Origin: JANPLN01 sp041736155
GTDB lineage: Bacteria; Bdellovibrionota; Bdellovibrionia; Bdellovibrionales; JAGQZY01
DNA length: 43,361 nt
Direction of reading: 5' to 3'
Assembly: GCA_041736155.1 (NCBI GenBank)
Contig: JBGSUL010000125.1
Coordinates: 1 to 43,361 of the forward strand
Positions 7,504-15,221 of the stretch are shown here, in pieces. The translations under genes and the position numbers were made by a program. Every line of letters begins with the position of its first letter. Position 1 is the stretch's first letter. The notes beneath the pieces were generated by a model, which saw only the letters and a list, made by a program, of their open reading frames with translations, had not been told where the DNA came from and ran no database searches.

Positions 7504-10110
7504 ATGCAAATTATTATCGTGTTATTTTTAGGTTTATTTTCTGTCTTTGCTACGGCGCAAGATGTTTCAACAACGGTTCCACAAGATGTGAAACCAAAAA
7601 AGGAACAAGAAGCGAAGGTGCAAGAAGCAAAACCACAAGAAGCAATGAGCACTGAGCCAAAAACACTTCGAAAAATCGAAGTGACAGGTTCTTACATTAA
7701 GCGCGTGGATGAAGAGTCGCCCAATCCCGTGCAAACCATTACTAATGAAACAATTAAAAAATCCGGTTACAACTCAGTTGCTGATGTTTTGCGCAACAAT
7801 GCTTTAACTACAGGTGGTACGCGGGAAAATTCAATCAATGGGACACCTGGAGCTTCCACGGCGATGATCGGTCCATTTGAATCCGACTCGATTCTTGTTT
7901 TGTTAGATGGAAATCGTCTCCCCAAAATCGGTGGAGATAACTCTGTAGATTTAAGCTTGATTCCCACGGCGGCTATTGAGCGCATCGAAGTGCTTAAAGA
8001 TGGGGCTTCGGCCACCTACGGTTCGGACGCCATTGGTGGAGTTATCAACATCATCACTAAAAAAGATTACAATGGCGCGACCATCAATATGGGGCAGTCG
8101 TTGGCGCAAGCTGGTGGCGCTGCACGCACCGATTTTAGCGGAGCCTTCGGCAAAACTTATAAAGGCGGTTCCTTCTCCGGAATTATGCAATACCGAAACA
8201 ATTCCGAATTGGCGAGTTCGGACAGATCATTTACGCGCATTTCTGATCTGGGTGTGCAAGGGAGCATGACAAGCCAAGTGGGGCAATGGACAGGCACTGA
8301 TAATCAAAACCATTTCAACAGTTGTCCACCGGATCAAGTGGTCGACGGTACCTGTATGTTCGACTTTTCTAAATACTCTTGGGAGATGCCAAAAATCACG
8401 CAGTACTCCACATTGCTAAATAACAATGTCAAAATCACCGCCAATACCAAACTTAAATCGCAACTCAATTTTACTATGCGTGAAGTAGAGACGCGCTTAG
8501 CGCCCTCTCCTGGGAAATTAAAACTGACTCCAGCCGATGCACAAACCTACTTGGGTATCACCAACGCGGCTGTCAACCCGCTTGATGGCATGGTGGATGT
8601 GACTTATAGAACCCTGAGCGCGGGGCCTCGTCAAAATCAAGATCAAACTTTTGCTTTCAGCACGGCTCAATCACTTGAGGGAAAAATCGCCGGATCATGG
8701 GGCTGGGATGTGACGGGCTCTTTTGCAGGTTCACGTCGTAGACAAAACGGGATCGGCGGTTATGTGGATCGTCGCAAGTTGCAAGAAGGTATCATTGATG
8801 GCTCATGGATGCCTTTAAATCCTGCTGATCAACAAGGCAGCTTAGCCAGAGCTGTTTTCCAACCTTACGAAACAGTGCAATCACAACAAGCTGAAGGGCG
8901 TGCTATTGCCACGGGACAAATGACCGATAATTCATCGTTGGCCATTGGAACATCCACGGCATGGCAAATGTATCGCAGTGAAGTGGATTCCGTTACGCTC
9001 AGTAATAATAATTTTGGTGGCAATGGTGGTAATGGTTTTGGTACCAGAAACTTCCAATCCTTGTTTACGGAAGCTTCAGTATTTCCAGTGGAGAGCGTAG
9101 AGCTCGGTGTGGCGGCTCGCTATGATACTTATAGTGACTTTGGAAATACATTTAACCCAAAAGTTTCCGCCAGCTGGCAAGCGAACAAAAAGTTAATGTT
9201 AAGAACTTCGGTGGGAACAGGTTTTAGAGCCCCTAATCTATCAGATCTTTATAATGGGGGTTCTTTAGGGTATCCCTATGCGCGAGATACCACGGGGTGT
9301 GCGGCTGCGGGAGGTACGGGTCCTAGTTGTACTCGACGCCAATACGAAGTGGCCACAACGGCCAATGCAAATCTGAAACAAGAGAGATCCATTTTTTATA
9401 ACGCCGGTTTTGTTTTACAGCCGAAAAAGAATTGGACGATCGATTCCAATATGTTCCTCGCAAAAATTGAAGACTCTGTCGGTTCTCTGGATCTGACTCA
9501 GGTGGTTCGTGCGGGGAGTATTTTTGGTGAGGACTACTTAAGAAAGAATTATCAACTTGATATTCAGCGAGATGCGTCTGGCAAAATCACCCGTGTGAAC
9601 ATGTTGTCCGCGTATAATATTGCCAGCTCGATTCGCCAAGGGATTGATTTTCATGTAGCCAACCAAGCAAAGTATAATATTGGTCGATTTCCTATCGATG
9701 TGGTCGTTGATGTAACACATATTCAGTATTTGAAAATAGCGAAGGAAGAGTTCCCAGGTATGGGTCTTCAAAATGACCAGGACAATTATTACCGAGATAC
9801 ATTAAGTGTGACTGCTTTCCACGACACCCATTCTGTGCGTGCAGCCATGCGTACAATTTCTGGTCAGGATAAAATTGCCAACGTCGGTGTTATTGGAGAT
9901 GTGGGATACGGCTCACTCCGTGCACATACGGAGTTTGATTTGAACTATACCAAAACAAACTTGTTTAGAAAGGCCAGCGTTAGCATCGGCGTGAACAACT
10001 TGTTTGATACAAAACGTCCGCTGGATGACACCAACCAAGTGGCATTAAACACAGATATTTACGATCCGATTGGTCGTTATTTTTACACTAATATTGGTTA
10101 CACATTCTAA
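7504..10110 (+). CDS. TonB-dependent outer-membrane receptor, paralog B
   Basis: This 868-residue receptor has a signal peptide (MQIIIVLFLGLFSVFATAQ) and a Lys/Gln/Glu/Pro-rich linker of about 35 residues. The plug domain begins at KIEVTGSYIKR, with SILVLLDGNRLPK and ERIEVLKDGASATYGSDA, and the barrel ends in TNIGYTF. Plug motifs and total length are nearly the same as in the leftward receptor at 3414-6023. The extracellular loops contain short Cys-containing segments (SCPPDQV, GCAAAG), as in paralog A (NCPADQV). The Pro-rich linker before the plug is longer than in paralog A. The ligand is unknown; similar receptors import large scarce nutrients, here possibly from prey, which is inference. 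A strong terminator follows at once, so it is a single-gene unit. Confidence 0.93.
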   Translation: MQIIIVLFLGLFSVFATAQDVSTTVPQDVKPKKEQEAKVQEAKPQEAMSTEPKTLRKIEVTGSYIKRVDEESPNPVQTITNETIKKSGYNSVADVLRNNALTTGGTRENSINGTPGASTAMIGPFESDSILVLLDGNRLPKIGGDNSVDLSLIPTAAIERIEVLKDGASATYGSDAIGGVINIITKKDYNGATINMGQSLAQAGGAARTDFSGAFGKTYKGGSFSGIMQYRNNSELASSDRSFTRISDLGVQGSMTSQVGQWTGTDNQNHFNSCPPDQVVDGTCMFDFSKYSWEMPKITQYSTLLNNNVKITANTKLKSQLNFTMREVETRLAPSPGKLKLTPADAQTYLGITNAAVNPLDGMVDVTYRTLSAGPRQNQDQTFAFSTAQSLEGKIAGSWGWDVTGSFAGSRRRQNGIGGYVDRRKLQEGIIDGSWMPLNPADQQGSLARAVFQPYETVQSQQAEGRAIATGQMTDNSSLAIGTSTAWQMYRSEVDSVTLSNNNFGGNGGNGFGTRNFQSLFTEASVFPVESVELGVAARYDTYSDFGNTFNPKVSASWQANKKLMLRTSVGTGFRAPNLSDLYNGGSLGYPYARDTTGCAAAGGTGPSCTRRQYEVATTANANLKQERSIFYNAGFVLQPKKNWTIDSNMFLAKIEDSVGSLDLTQVVRAGSIFGEDYLRKNYQLDIQRDASGKITRVNMLSAYNIASSIRQGIDFHVANQAKYNIGRFPIDVVVDVTHIQYLKIAKEEFPGMGLQNDQDNYYRDTLSVTAFHDTHSVRAAMRTISGQDKIANVGVIGDVGYGSLRAHTEFDLNYTKTNLFRKASVSIGVNNLFDTKRPLDDTNQVALNTDIYDPIGRYFYTNIGYTF

Positions 10111-10138
10111 ACTGAGAAATTTTCAGTGAATTGAAAGA

Positions 10139-10167
10139 AGCCCTTCCTCAAACGAAGGGCTTTTTTT
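10139..10167 (+). terminator. Rho-independent terminator of receptor B
   Basis: The 8-bp stem AGCCCTTC/GAAGGGCT (10139-10161) with a 7-nt loop is followed by seven T. It begins 28 bp after the stop codon at 10110. Confidence 0.93.
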
Positions 10168-10206
10168 ATGCAACCAGTGCAGAAATCAAAGGAGTGTGAT
10201 ATTACG

Positions 10207-10542
10207 ATGGTCATGAAGGCTTTAAATATTGTAGATACAAAACTAGATGAAATATTAGGAAAGCTGATTCCGGAGTTTCAGCCAACAAAAGTATTTCTCT
10301 TCGGCTCACGTGCCAATGGGAGTGCTAAAGAAGACAGCGACTACGATCTTTTTCTAGTGGTCCCTCATTCAGATTTAACTCGACGCGAAAGAATGGTCAG
10401 AGCCCTGGAGTTGTTGTGGGGGAATGGTGTTTCCGTCGATGTTTTCATTTACACAGAACAAGAATTTAACTCCTCAAAAGGTGAATTTAATTCGATATCC
10501 TACACAGTCGCCAACGAAGGTTTGGAGCTCAAAGTTGGATAA
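10207..10542 (+). CDS. Minimal nucleotidyltransferase (MNT) of an MNT-HEPN pair
   Basis: This 111-residue protein has the minimal nucleotidyltransferase fold. The GSX10DXD active site is complete: GS at residues 33-34, then D45 and D47 in SDYDLF, with a third acidic position in VSVDVFIY. It is directly followed by a HEPN gene with an 8-nt overlap, the usual layout of MNT-HEPN toxin-antitoxin modules. In characterised MntA-HepT systems MNT is the antitoxin and acts by AMPylating the HEPN toxin. The start is uncertain: ATG 10207 lies 12 nt after GGAG, and an ATG at 10168 would overlap the T-run of the preceding terminator. It follows a terminator, so it is transcribed separately from the receptor. 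Confidence 0.88.
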   Translation: MVMKALNIVDTKLDEILGKLIPEFQPTKVFLFGSRANGSAKEDSDYDLFLVVPHSDLTRRERMVRALELLWGNGVSVDVFIYTEQEFNSSKGEFNSISYTVANEGLELKVG

Positions 10543-10921
10543 AATTGTTCAGGATTGGATGAAGTATGCGAGACAGGATTTAGCGGCAGCTAAAGCTTTG
10601 TTTGAAACTAAAAATGTCGATTTTTATCGGAACATTGGATTTCATTGTCAGCAATCAGCCGAAAAGGTGATGAAAGCATTTCTCATGCACCACAAAGTAA
10701 AATTTGGAAAAGTCCATGACTTGAAGATTCTAGGTGAAGAGATCGTTAAGATTGATTCAACAATTAAAGGTTTAATGATTCGAGCCATGCGGTTAACCCC
10801 TTATGCCGTCGAGTTCCGTTATCCAGAATCCTCAGACAGAGCGATAACGGAAGATGAATTGATACAAGTTATTTTGCTGGTTGAGTTTATTCAGCAGGCT
10901 ATTATAGATCGTATTAAATAA
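10535..10921 (+). CDS. HEPN-domain protein (putative toxin RNase of the MNT-HEPN pair)
   Basis: This 128-residue all-alpha protein of the HEPN family carries the RX4-6H motif of HEPN ribonucleases: R32 and H37 in FYRNIGFHCQQSAEKV. The C-terminal half is helical. The start is assigned to TTG 10535, inside the end of the MNT gene, because GGAG lies 7 nt upstream and the protein then begins DKIVQDWMKYARQDL like family members; an ATG at 10559 is the alternative. Overlap with MNT implies translational coupling. The residue after the catalytic His is C-Q, not the X-Y of HepT proteins whose Tyr is AMPylated, so the control mechanism may differ. Two identical hairpins follow the gene. Confidence 0.87.
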   Translation: MDKIVQDWMKYARQDLAAAKALFETKNVDFYRNIGFHCQQSAEKVMKAFLMHHKVKFGKVHDLKILGEEIVKIDSTIKGLMIRAMRLTPYAVEFRYPESSDRAITEDELIQVILLVEFIQQAIIDRIK

Positions 10922-10945
10922 AAATTTCTAAGAATAACAAGAAAA

Positions 10946-10995
10946 GCTCCTTGCGGAGCAGGCAGTTAAAAAAAAAGCTCCTTGCGGAGCTTTTT
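10946..10995. terminator. Duplicated hairpin; second copy is a bidirectional terminator
   Basis: The hairpin GCTCC-ttgc-GGAGC occurs at 10946-10959 and again at 10977-10990. The second copy is flanked by nine A on the left and five T on the right, so it can terminate both the rightward HEPN transcript and the leftward rpmG transcript. The first copy lacks a T-run. Confidence 0.85.
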
Positions 10996-11024
10996 CTACG
11001 AGATCATCTGTTTGGGACGGACGA

Positions 11025-11204
11025 TTATTTTACTTCTTTATGAAGTGTGTGCTTTTTCAAGTTTGGATTGTATTTTTTCTTTTCAAGACGCTCTGGATGA
11101 GTCTGAGAATTTTTTTGCGTCACATAACGTGAAGGAGGTACGCCTTCTTTACGAGCTTCAGTGCACTCCAACGTGATCACTCTGATTTTACCTTTTTTGG
11201 CCAT
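11025..11204 (-). CDS. rpmG: 50S ribosomal protein L33
   Basis: This 59-residue protein begins MAKKGKIRVITLECTEAR and continues with YVTQKN and RLEKKKYNP, the L33 signature, ending in HTLHKEVK. L33 binds 23S rRNA near the E site of the large subunit. Only one cysteine is present, so this is the zinc-independent (C-minus) type. GAGG lies 6 nt before the ATG. The usual neighbours of rpmG (tRNA-Trp, secE, nusG or rpmB) are not here. Transcription ends at the bidirectional hairpin at 10977-10990. The gene is divergent from the cysQ-like gene. Confidence 0.95.
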   Translation of the reverse strand: MAKKGKIRVITLECTEARKEGVPPSRYVTQKNSQTHPERLEKKKYNPNLKKHTLHKEVK

Positions 11205-11316
11205 TACTTACCTCACTGAGTTGAATAGAACCGAAATGTATATCGCTGTCTTTTTGATTTTTCAAGCCTTCATTTTCAAAGAACTTTGATTTTAAAGGGC
11301 TTTAAGGCTATTCATA

Positions 11317-11347
11317 GGGCTCCTCGTGGAGCCCAGCTCCCGAGCTG
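11317..11347 (+). other. Two hairpins in the leader of the cysQ-like gene
   Basis: GGGCTCC-tcgt-GGAGCCC (11317-11334) is followed at once by CAGCT-cccg-AGCTG (11334-11347), which lies 15 nt before the ATG at 11363. Neither has a T-run. The first stem contains the same GCTCC/GGAGC core as the duplicated hairpin at 10946 and 10977. A role in leader control or mRNA stability is possible but not shown. Confidence 0.4.
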
Positions 11348-11362
11348 AGTGACGAGGTCCAA

Positions 11363-12157
11363 ATGCGTGAAAAAGTTGAAAAATTAGCGGTTCAGGCCGG
11401 AAACATGCTGATGACCTACTATAAGAAGCCGGATCTGAAGATCATCCGCAAAGAGGATGGCAGCCCGGTGACTGAGGCGGATTATGCGGTTAGCGATTTT
11501 TTAATCCAAAATATGGAGCCGCTGGGGATACCTGTGATCACTGAGGAGCGCCAACTCGCGGAAATTCCCCAAGTGGATTTTTGGATCATCGATCCTTTAG
11601 ATGGGACCCAATACTTTATCGATCAAGCGCCTCATTTTGCTGTTTTGATTGCTTTAATTTCGGGCGGTAAGCCGGTGATGGGGTTTTCCTATTTTCCGGT
11701 CACGGGATTGATGTTTGCCGCAGAAAAAGGCAAGGGTAGCTTTCTCAACGGACAAAAAATAACCAACATCCAGCAGCGCACGTCCTTGATTGCCTATTCT
11801 TCGGGTTTTCATCTCAAGCCCCAAGCGCAGACAGTGATCCAAGCTCTGAATATTACCGAAGTGAAAAACCAAGAGTCTATATTAAAGATGTGCTACATGG
11901 CCCGCGGAGATGCCGATTTTTACCCACGTTTTGGTCCCACCTACGAATGGGACACGGCTTCGGGGCAGATTTTATTGGAAGAGGCGGGATGTCGTGTGGT
12001 TTCCATCGAGGATTTACAGCCCTTGTCCTACGGTAAACCGCACTATTTAAATCGCGGTTTTTTATGTTATCGCCAAGATTTAGAATCCAAAATTCATCCG
12101 TTGTTTCAAAATTTTTCCTGGAAGAGAGATCAGCATGGACCAAGACACAAAGATTGA
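11363..12157 (+). CDS. cysQ: 3'(2'),5'-bisphosphate nucleotidase, CysQ-like (inositol-monophosphatase family)
   Basis: This 264-residue protein belongs to the Li+-sensitive phosphatase superfamily. Metal-binding motifs are visible: EADYAVSDFL near residue 39, TEER near residue 60, DPLDGTQYFI near residue 77, and WDTASGQILLEEAG near residue 197. The CysQ branch typically has DPLDGTKEF and hydrolyses 3'-phosphoadenosine 5'-phosphate (pAp) to AMP, relieving inhibition by this by-product of sulfate assimilation. A related inositol-1-phosphatase activity cannot be excluded. The start follows GAGG with 5 nt spacing. The next gene overlaps its end by 23 bp, so the two are coupled. An NrnA-like enzyme at 14218-15195 could act on the same pAp. 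Confidence 0.85.
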   Translation: MREKVEKLAVQAGNMLMTYYKKPDLKIIRKEDGSPVTEADYAVSDFLIQNMEPLGIPVITEERQLAEIPQVDFWIIDPLDGTQYFIDQAPHFAVLIALISGGKPVMGFSYFPVTGLMFAAEKGKGSFLNGQKITNIQQRTSLIAYSSGFHLKPQAQTVIQALNITEVKNQESILKMCYMARGDADFYPRFGPTYEWDTASGQILLEEAGCRVVSIEDLQPLSYGKPHYLNRGFLCYRQDLESKIHPLFQNFSWKRDQHGPRHKD

Positions 12158-12497
12158 AGACCTCAAAAATGTCATTCAGCAGTTCTGCGAAGAGCGAGAG
12201 TGGGACCGCTTTCATAGCATAAAAGATCTCGCCATAGGGGCATCCACGGAGAGTGCGGAGCTGTTGGAGATCTTTCGTTTTCAGTCCGAGGAACAAATCG
12301 CTCAGCTATTGCAAAAACCAGAGAGCCGCCAAGAGATTGCCGATGAGCTCTCAGATGTTTTCTTTTTTGTACTGCGAATTGCGCAAAAGTATAACTTTGA
12401 TTTAAGTCAGAGTTTTTTAAATAAGATGCAAAAAAACCGCGCAAAATATCCTATAGAAAAAGCTCGCGGCAGCAATAGCAAATACACCAACTATTAA
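12135..12497 (+). CDS. MazG-like nucleotide pyrophosphohydrolase
   Basis: This 120-residue helical protein is of the all-alpha NTP-PPase superfamily, close to the short dCTPase/RS21-C6 type. The motif EREWDRFHSIKDLAIG lies near residues 20-35, and the metal-binding residues sit in STESAELLEIF (ExxE) and EIADELSDVFFF (ExxxD). Such enzymes hydrolyse non-canonical or excess nucleoside triphosphates to the monophosphate and pyrophosphate. It overlaps the cysQ-like gene by 23 bp and is probably translated with it. It ends 12 bp from the convergent gloB stop. Confidence 0.87.
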   Translation: MDQDTKIEDLKNVIQQFCEEREWDRFHSIKDLAIGASTESAELLEIFRFQSEEQIAQLLQKPESRQEIADELSDVFFFVLRIAQKYNFDLSQSFLNKMQKNRAKYPIEKARGSNSKYTNY

Positions 12498-12509
12498 ATG
12501 AGCAATGGC

Positions 12510-13274
12510 TCACCAACGGTTGCGACGTTGACGAACTTCGGTAAAAACCTCCAGCTCACTGGCTGAGTCGGTCAGAGCTAAGATTTTTTTTAATTCTTTA
12601 TCCTGCCAACGCAAAAAAGGACTCAAAGCGATTTGCTCACCTAGAGTAAAGGGCACGGTGCTTTGCTGGCGGGCCCGTTGCTCTTGCAGTTCGCGAAAAA
12701 TTTTTAACAGCGCTGAGTTGTTGGGTTCAAGATCCATGCAAAACCGCAAATTGCTCAGTGTGTACTCATGAGCGCAAAAAACCTGAGTCTGTGCGGGGAG
12801 TGCGACAAACTTTTTTAAAGAATGGAGCGTCTGCTCGGCAGTTCCTTCAAAGAGGCGTCCGCAGCCAAAACGAAAAATCACATCGCCGCAAAAGAGGGCC
12901 TGGTGCTCAGCGGAATAATAACTAATGTGTCCAAGTGTGTGCCCCGGTGTCTCTAGGACACGCAGAGCATTTGGGCCATAAAAGACTTCATCATCTTCTT
13001 GTACAAAGTGTGAGATATCCGGGATGCGATAATGATCGGGGGCAAAACCGTAAATAGGGCAGTGATACTTTTGGCAAAGTTCATGTAAACCATGAATATG
13101 ATCATCGTGGTGATGAGTGACAAAAATAGCAGAGAGTGTTTTGGAATTTTTTGTGCAGTAATTATCTATGAGGGAAAAATCCGTGGCATCAATGACGGCA
13201 CAATGGTCGAGATGGGGATCGTCGAGGATGTAAATATAATTGTCTTTGCGGGCCGGGATTTGATGGACCTTCAT
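12510..13274 (-). CDS. gloB: Hydroxyacylglutathione hydrolase (glyoxalase II)
   Basis: This metallo-beta-lactamase-fold thioesterase has 254 residues, the normal glyoxalase II length. The binuclear metal motif THHHDDHIHG lies near residues 53-62. Further signatures are TPGHTLGHI, GDVIFRFGCGRLFEGT and CAHEYTLSNLRF, all typical of GloB. It hydrolyses S-D-lactoylglutathione to D-lactate and glutathione in methylglyoxal detoxification. The start at ATG 13274 gives the family N terminus MKVHQIPARKDNYIYIL; a longer open frame runs upstream across the divergent gene and is not credible. No clear Shine-Dalgarno site precedes it. Only 24 bp separate it from the divergent membrane-protein gene. Confidence 0.93.
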   Translation of the reverse strand: MKVHQIPARKDNYIYILDDPHLDHCAVIDATDFSLIDNYCTKNSKTLSAIFVTHHHDDHIHGLHELCQKYHCPIYGFAPDHYRIPDISHFVQEDDEVFYGPNALRVLETPGHTLGHISYYSAEHQALFCGDVIFRFGCGRLFEGTAEQTLHSLKKFVALPAQTQVFCAHEYTLSNLRFCMDLEPNNSALLKIFRELQEQRARQQSTVPFTLGEQIALSPFLRWQDKELKKILALTDSASELEVFTEVRQRRNRW

Positions 13275-13298
13275 GGAGTGAATTGGTAGCATAAAGAC

Positions 13299-13784
13299 AT
13301 GGAAAAAGCATCCGTCAATGCGATAGTGACAGCGACCACAAGAACCGCCAAGGTTATTTTTTTTGCCATCTTTTTCCAAGCCACTGTATTTTCCTTTTGG
13401 GGTCTGCAGTTTTTTATGTCCACCTCGCAAGAAACACCTGTGCCGCTCCCGATCTATGTGGTGTTTAGTTTGATGGCTTTGTTGAGTTTTGTGTACGGGA
13501 TTCGTTTTTTTCAGAATTACATCAAGGTGAGATCGTCGACCTTTGCCAGCATGGAAGCAAAAAAATTAAAAGAGTCGCTGCTGCTGATTTATTCTTTGCA
13601 GCTGCTTCTTCTCGAGTTTGTCGCCGTGATCGGAATCATGATTGCCATATTTACGCAAAAGCCCGCTTTGATATACCCATTCTACGGTTTGTTCCTCATC
13701 GGAATGATTTTTTCGTATCCCAAGCTAGCGTGGTTTGAGCCGCATTTTGCGGGCAAAGGTACAGATGTCGGGATGCCCCTATGA
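13299..13784 (+). CDS. Four-helix inner-membrane protein of unknown function
   Basis: This 161-residue protein has four predicted transmembrane segments, near residues 18-40, 48-66, 90-112 and 122-140. Examples are YVVFSLMALLSFVYGI and LLLIYSLQLLLLEFVAVIG. No family was recognised. The stop overlaps the ATG of the following Bfd-like gene by 4 bp (ATGA), so the two are translationally coupled and may act together. A membrane anchor for the iron-sulfur partner is a possibility without direct support. Confidence 0.75.
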   Translation: MEKASVNAIVTATTRTAKVIFFAIFFQATVFSFWGLQFFMSTSQETPVPLPIYVVFSLMALLSFVYGIRFFQNYIKVRSSTFASMEAKKLKESLLLIYSLQLLLLEFVAVIGIMIAIFTQKPALIYPFYGLFLIGMIFSYPKLAWFEPHFAGKGTDVGMPL

Positions 13785-14209
13785 GTGGTATAACTTATCG
13801 TGCAGCTTTGCGCGGAGGCGATGAAATCACCGTCGTTGTGCAAATCGAAAAGGACACCATCGTTTCCAGCCAGTGGACGGTTGTGGGAAGAGATTCCTTG
13901 GTTGAAGCCATTCGTCAATTCAAGCCAAGCTTCCAAGGTTCCGTAGAAAGACTCAAGATTCCCTCAGGAACCAGCCTAGATGCACTTCTGCTGCGCGAAT
14001 TAGTGATGAAGGTTAAAGGCACGTGGGGTGATCAACCCTCCGATCCAGAGCTCTGCCATTGTCGTAAAATCCCCCAAGAGAACGTCGAGCGCGCCATCAA
14101 ACTTGGCGCCCACACTATCGAAAAAATCCGCCAACGTACTTCTGCGAATACGGGCTGCGGAACGTGTCTACCAGACATAGAAGAGCTTCTGAAAAAATAT
14201 TTAGGCTGA
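13781..14209 (+). CDS. Bfd-like [2Fe-2S]-binding protein
   Basis: This 142-residue protein has a C-terminal Bfd/Fer2_BFD domain (about residues 88-140). It is defined by ELCHCRKIPQE (CxC) and, about 30 residues later, NTGCGTCLPDI (CxxC); the four cysteines bind a [2Fe-2S] cluster. The first 85 residues carry no cysteine and resemble the small beta domain of NifU-like proteins (AALRGGDEITVVVQI), without the usual NifU cysteines. It could be an electron carrier or a cluster-handling protein. It is coupled to the upstream membrane-protein gene through an ATGA overlap and is convergent with nrnA, with 8 bp between the stops. Confidence 0.8.
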   Translation: MSGITYRAALRGGDEITVVVQIEKDTIVSSQWTVVGRDSLVEAIRQFKPSFQGSVERLKIPSGTSLDALLLRELVMKVKGTWGDQPSDPELCHCRKIPQENVERAIKLGAHTIEKIRQRTSANTGCGTCLPDIEELLKKYLG

Positions 14210-14217
14210 GTTCCTGC

Positions 14218-15195
14218 TTATTTATTAAAGCCGGAAAAATGCTCGACGATTTTTTTCTTCAAATCAGCCGCCGGTATCTTCACCGAGGCGCCAGCAGAGA
14301 AAATGTGTCCACCACCACCTAAAGATTCAGCGAGGGCGTTGACTTCGAAGTGGCCCTTGCTGCGCAGGCTGACTTTAAAAAAGTCGGAGGTGTCTTCGCG
14401 AATCACGGCGGCGATTTCTACGGTTTCGATGTTCATCATCATGTCGATCAAATCGCGGCTGTCGTCGGCGTTGAGACCGTACTTAGCTAATTCTTCGCTG
14501 GTGATGTGGAGAAAGACCAGGCGGTCTTTGTAGAAGAATTCCATTTCGGAAAGAACTTTGGAGAGATATTTAAATTTGAAAGCGGTGAAATTCCCAAAAA
14601 TATGTTTGTGAATAAGACTGGGCTCGGTTTCAAAATGTAAAAGTTCAGCGGCGATTTCGTGGGAACGGTAGGAGTTACGCACATATCTAAAAAGCTGAGT
14701 ATCAAATGCTACGCTGGTATATAGGGCCCGCGCGATGTCGCGATTCAACGGTACATTGAGTAATTTTACAATATCAAAAACAATCTCGCCTGTGCTGGCG
14801 GCTTTGGTGTTGATGATCGATCCGGTGGTGGGCTCTGGGCCGGTTTTTAAGACCGGGTGATGATCGATAAATAAAATCTTTTTACATTTGTTTTCTAACT
14901 CATCGTAGAGAGGCTCTAACAAACGGTAGTCGTTGGTATCAAAAATCAGTGCAAGATCAGTGGTGAGCAAGGGATCATGATGGCTGTCAAAGTACTGGAT
15001 GTAGGTGTCGGGCGTGAGGAAACGATATTTGTTAGGGGTCGCATCGACGTTGAGCACGCGCACATCTTTGCCCATGGCACGCAAAGCGTGAAACATTCCA
15101 AGCTCAGCCCCTAAGCCGTCACCATCACATTGTTTATGTGTGGTTAAGAGAATGGATTTGGCGTTGGTGATGGCTTGTGTGATTTGTTCGTACAT
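14218..15195 (-). CDS. nrnA: DHH/DHHA1 phosphoesterase, NrnA-like
   Basis: This 325-residue protein combines an N-terminal DHH domain and a C-terminal DHHA1 domain. The active-site motifs are TTHKQCDGDGLGAELG, FDTND and IDHHPV, and DHHA1 carries LGGGGHIFSAGAS. NrnA enzymes degrade 2-5-nt RNA and often also dephosphorylate pAp. The first motif reads DGDGLG where many relatives have DGDAIG. The cysQ-like gene 3 kb away may share the pAp substrate. It lies downstream of mgtE in the same direction with a 26-bp gap and could be cotranscribed. Confidence 0.9.
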   Translation of the reverse strand: MYEQITQAITNAKSILLTTHKQCDGDGLGAELGMFHALRAMGKDVRVLNVDATPNKYRFLTPDTYIQYFDSHHDPLLTTDLALIFDTNDYRLLEPLYDELENKCKKILFIDHHPVLKTGPEPTTGSIINTKAASTGEIVFDIVKLLNVPLNRDIARALYTSVAFDTQLFRYVRNSYRSHEIAAELLHFETEPSLIHKHIFGNFTAFKFKYLSKVLSEMEFFYKDRLVFLHITSEELAKYGLNADDSRDLIDMMMNIETVEIAAVIREDTSDFFKVSLRSKGHFEVNALAESLGGGGHIFSAGASVKIPAADLKKKIVEHFSGFNK

Positions 15196-15221
15196 ACCGA
15201 GTTAGTATCCTTTATTTTCTT

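Noticed and set aside
14931..14944. A match to the palindrome arm (CGGTAGT) inside the nrnA gene
   Set aside because: There is no opposing arm nearby, so it is a chance match.
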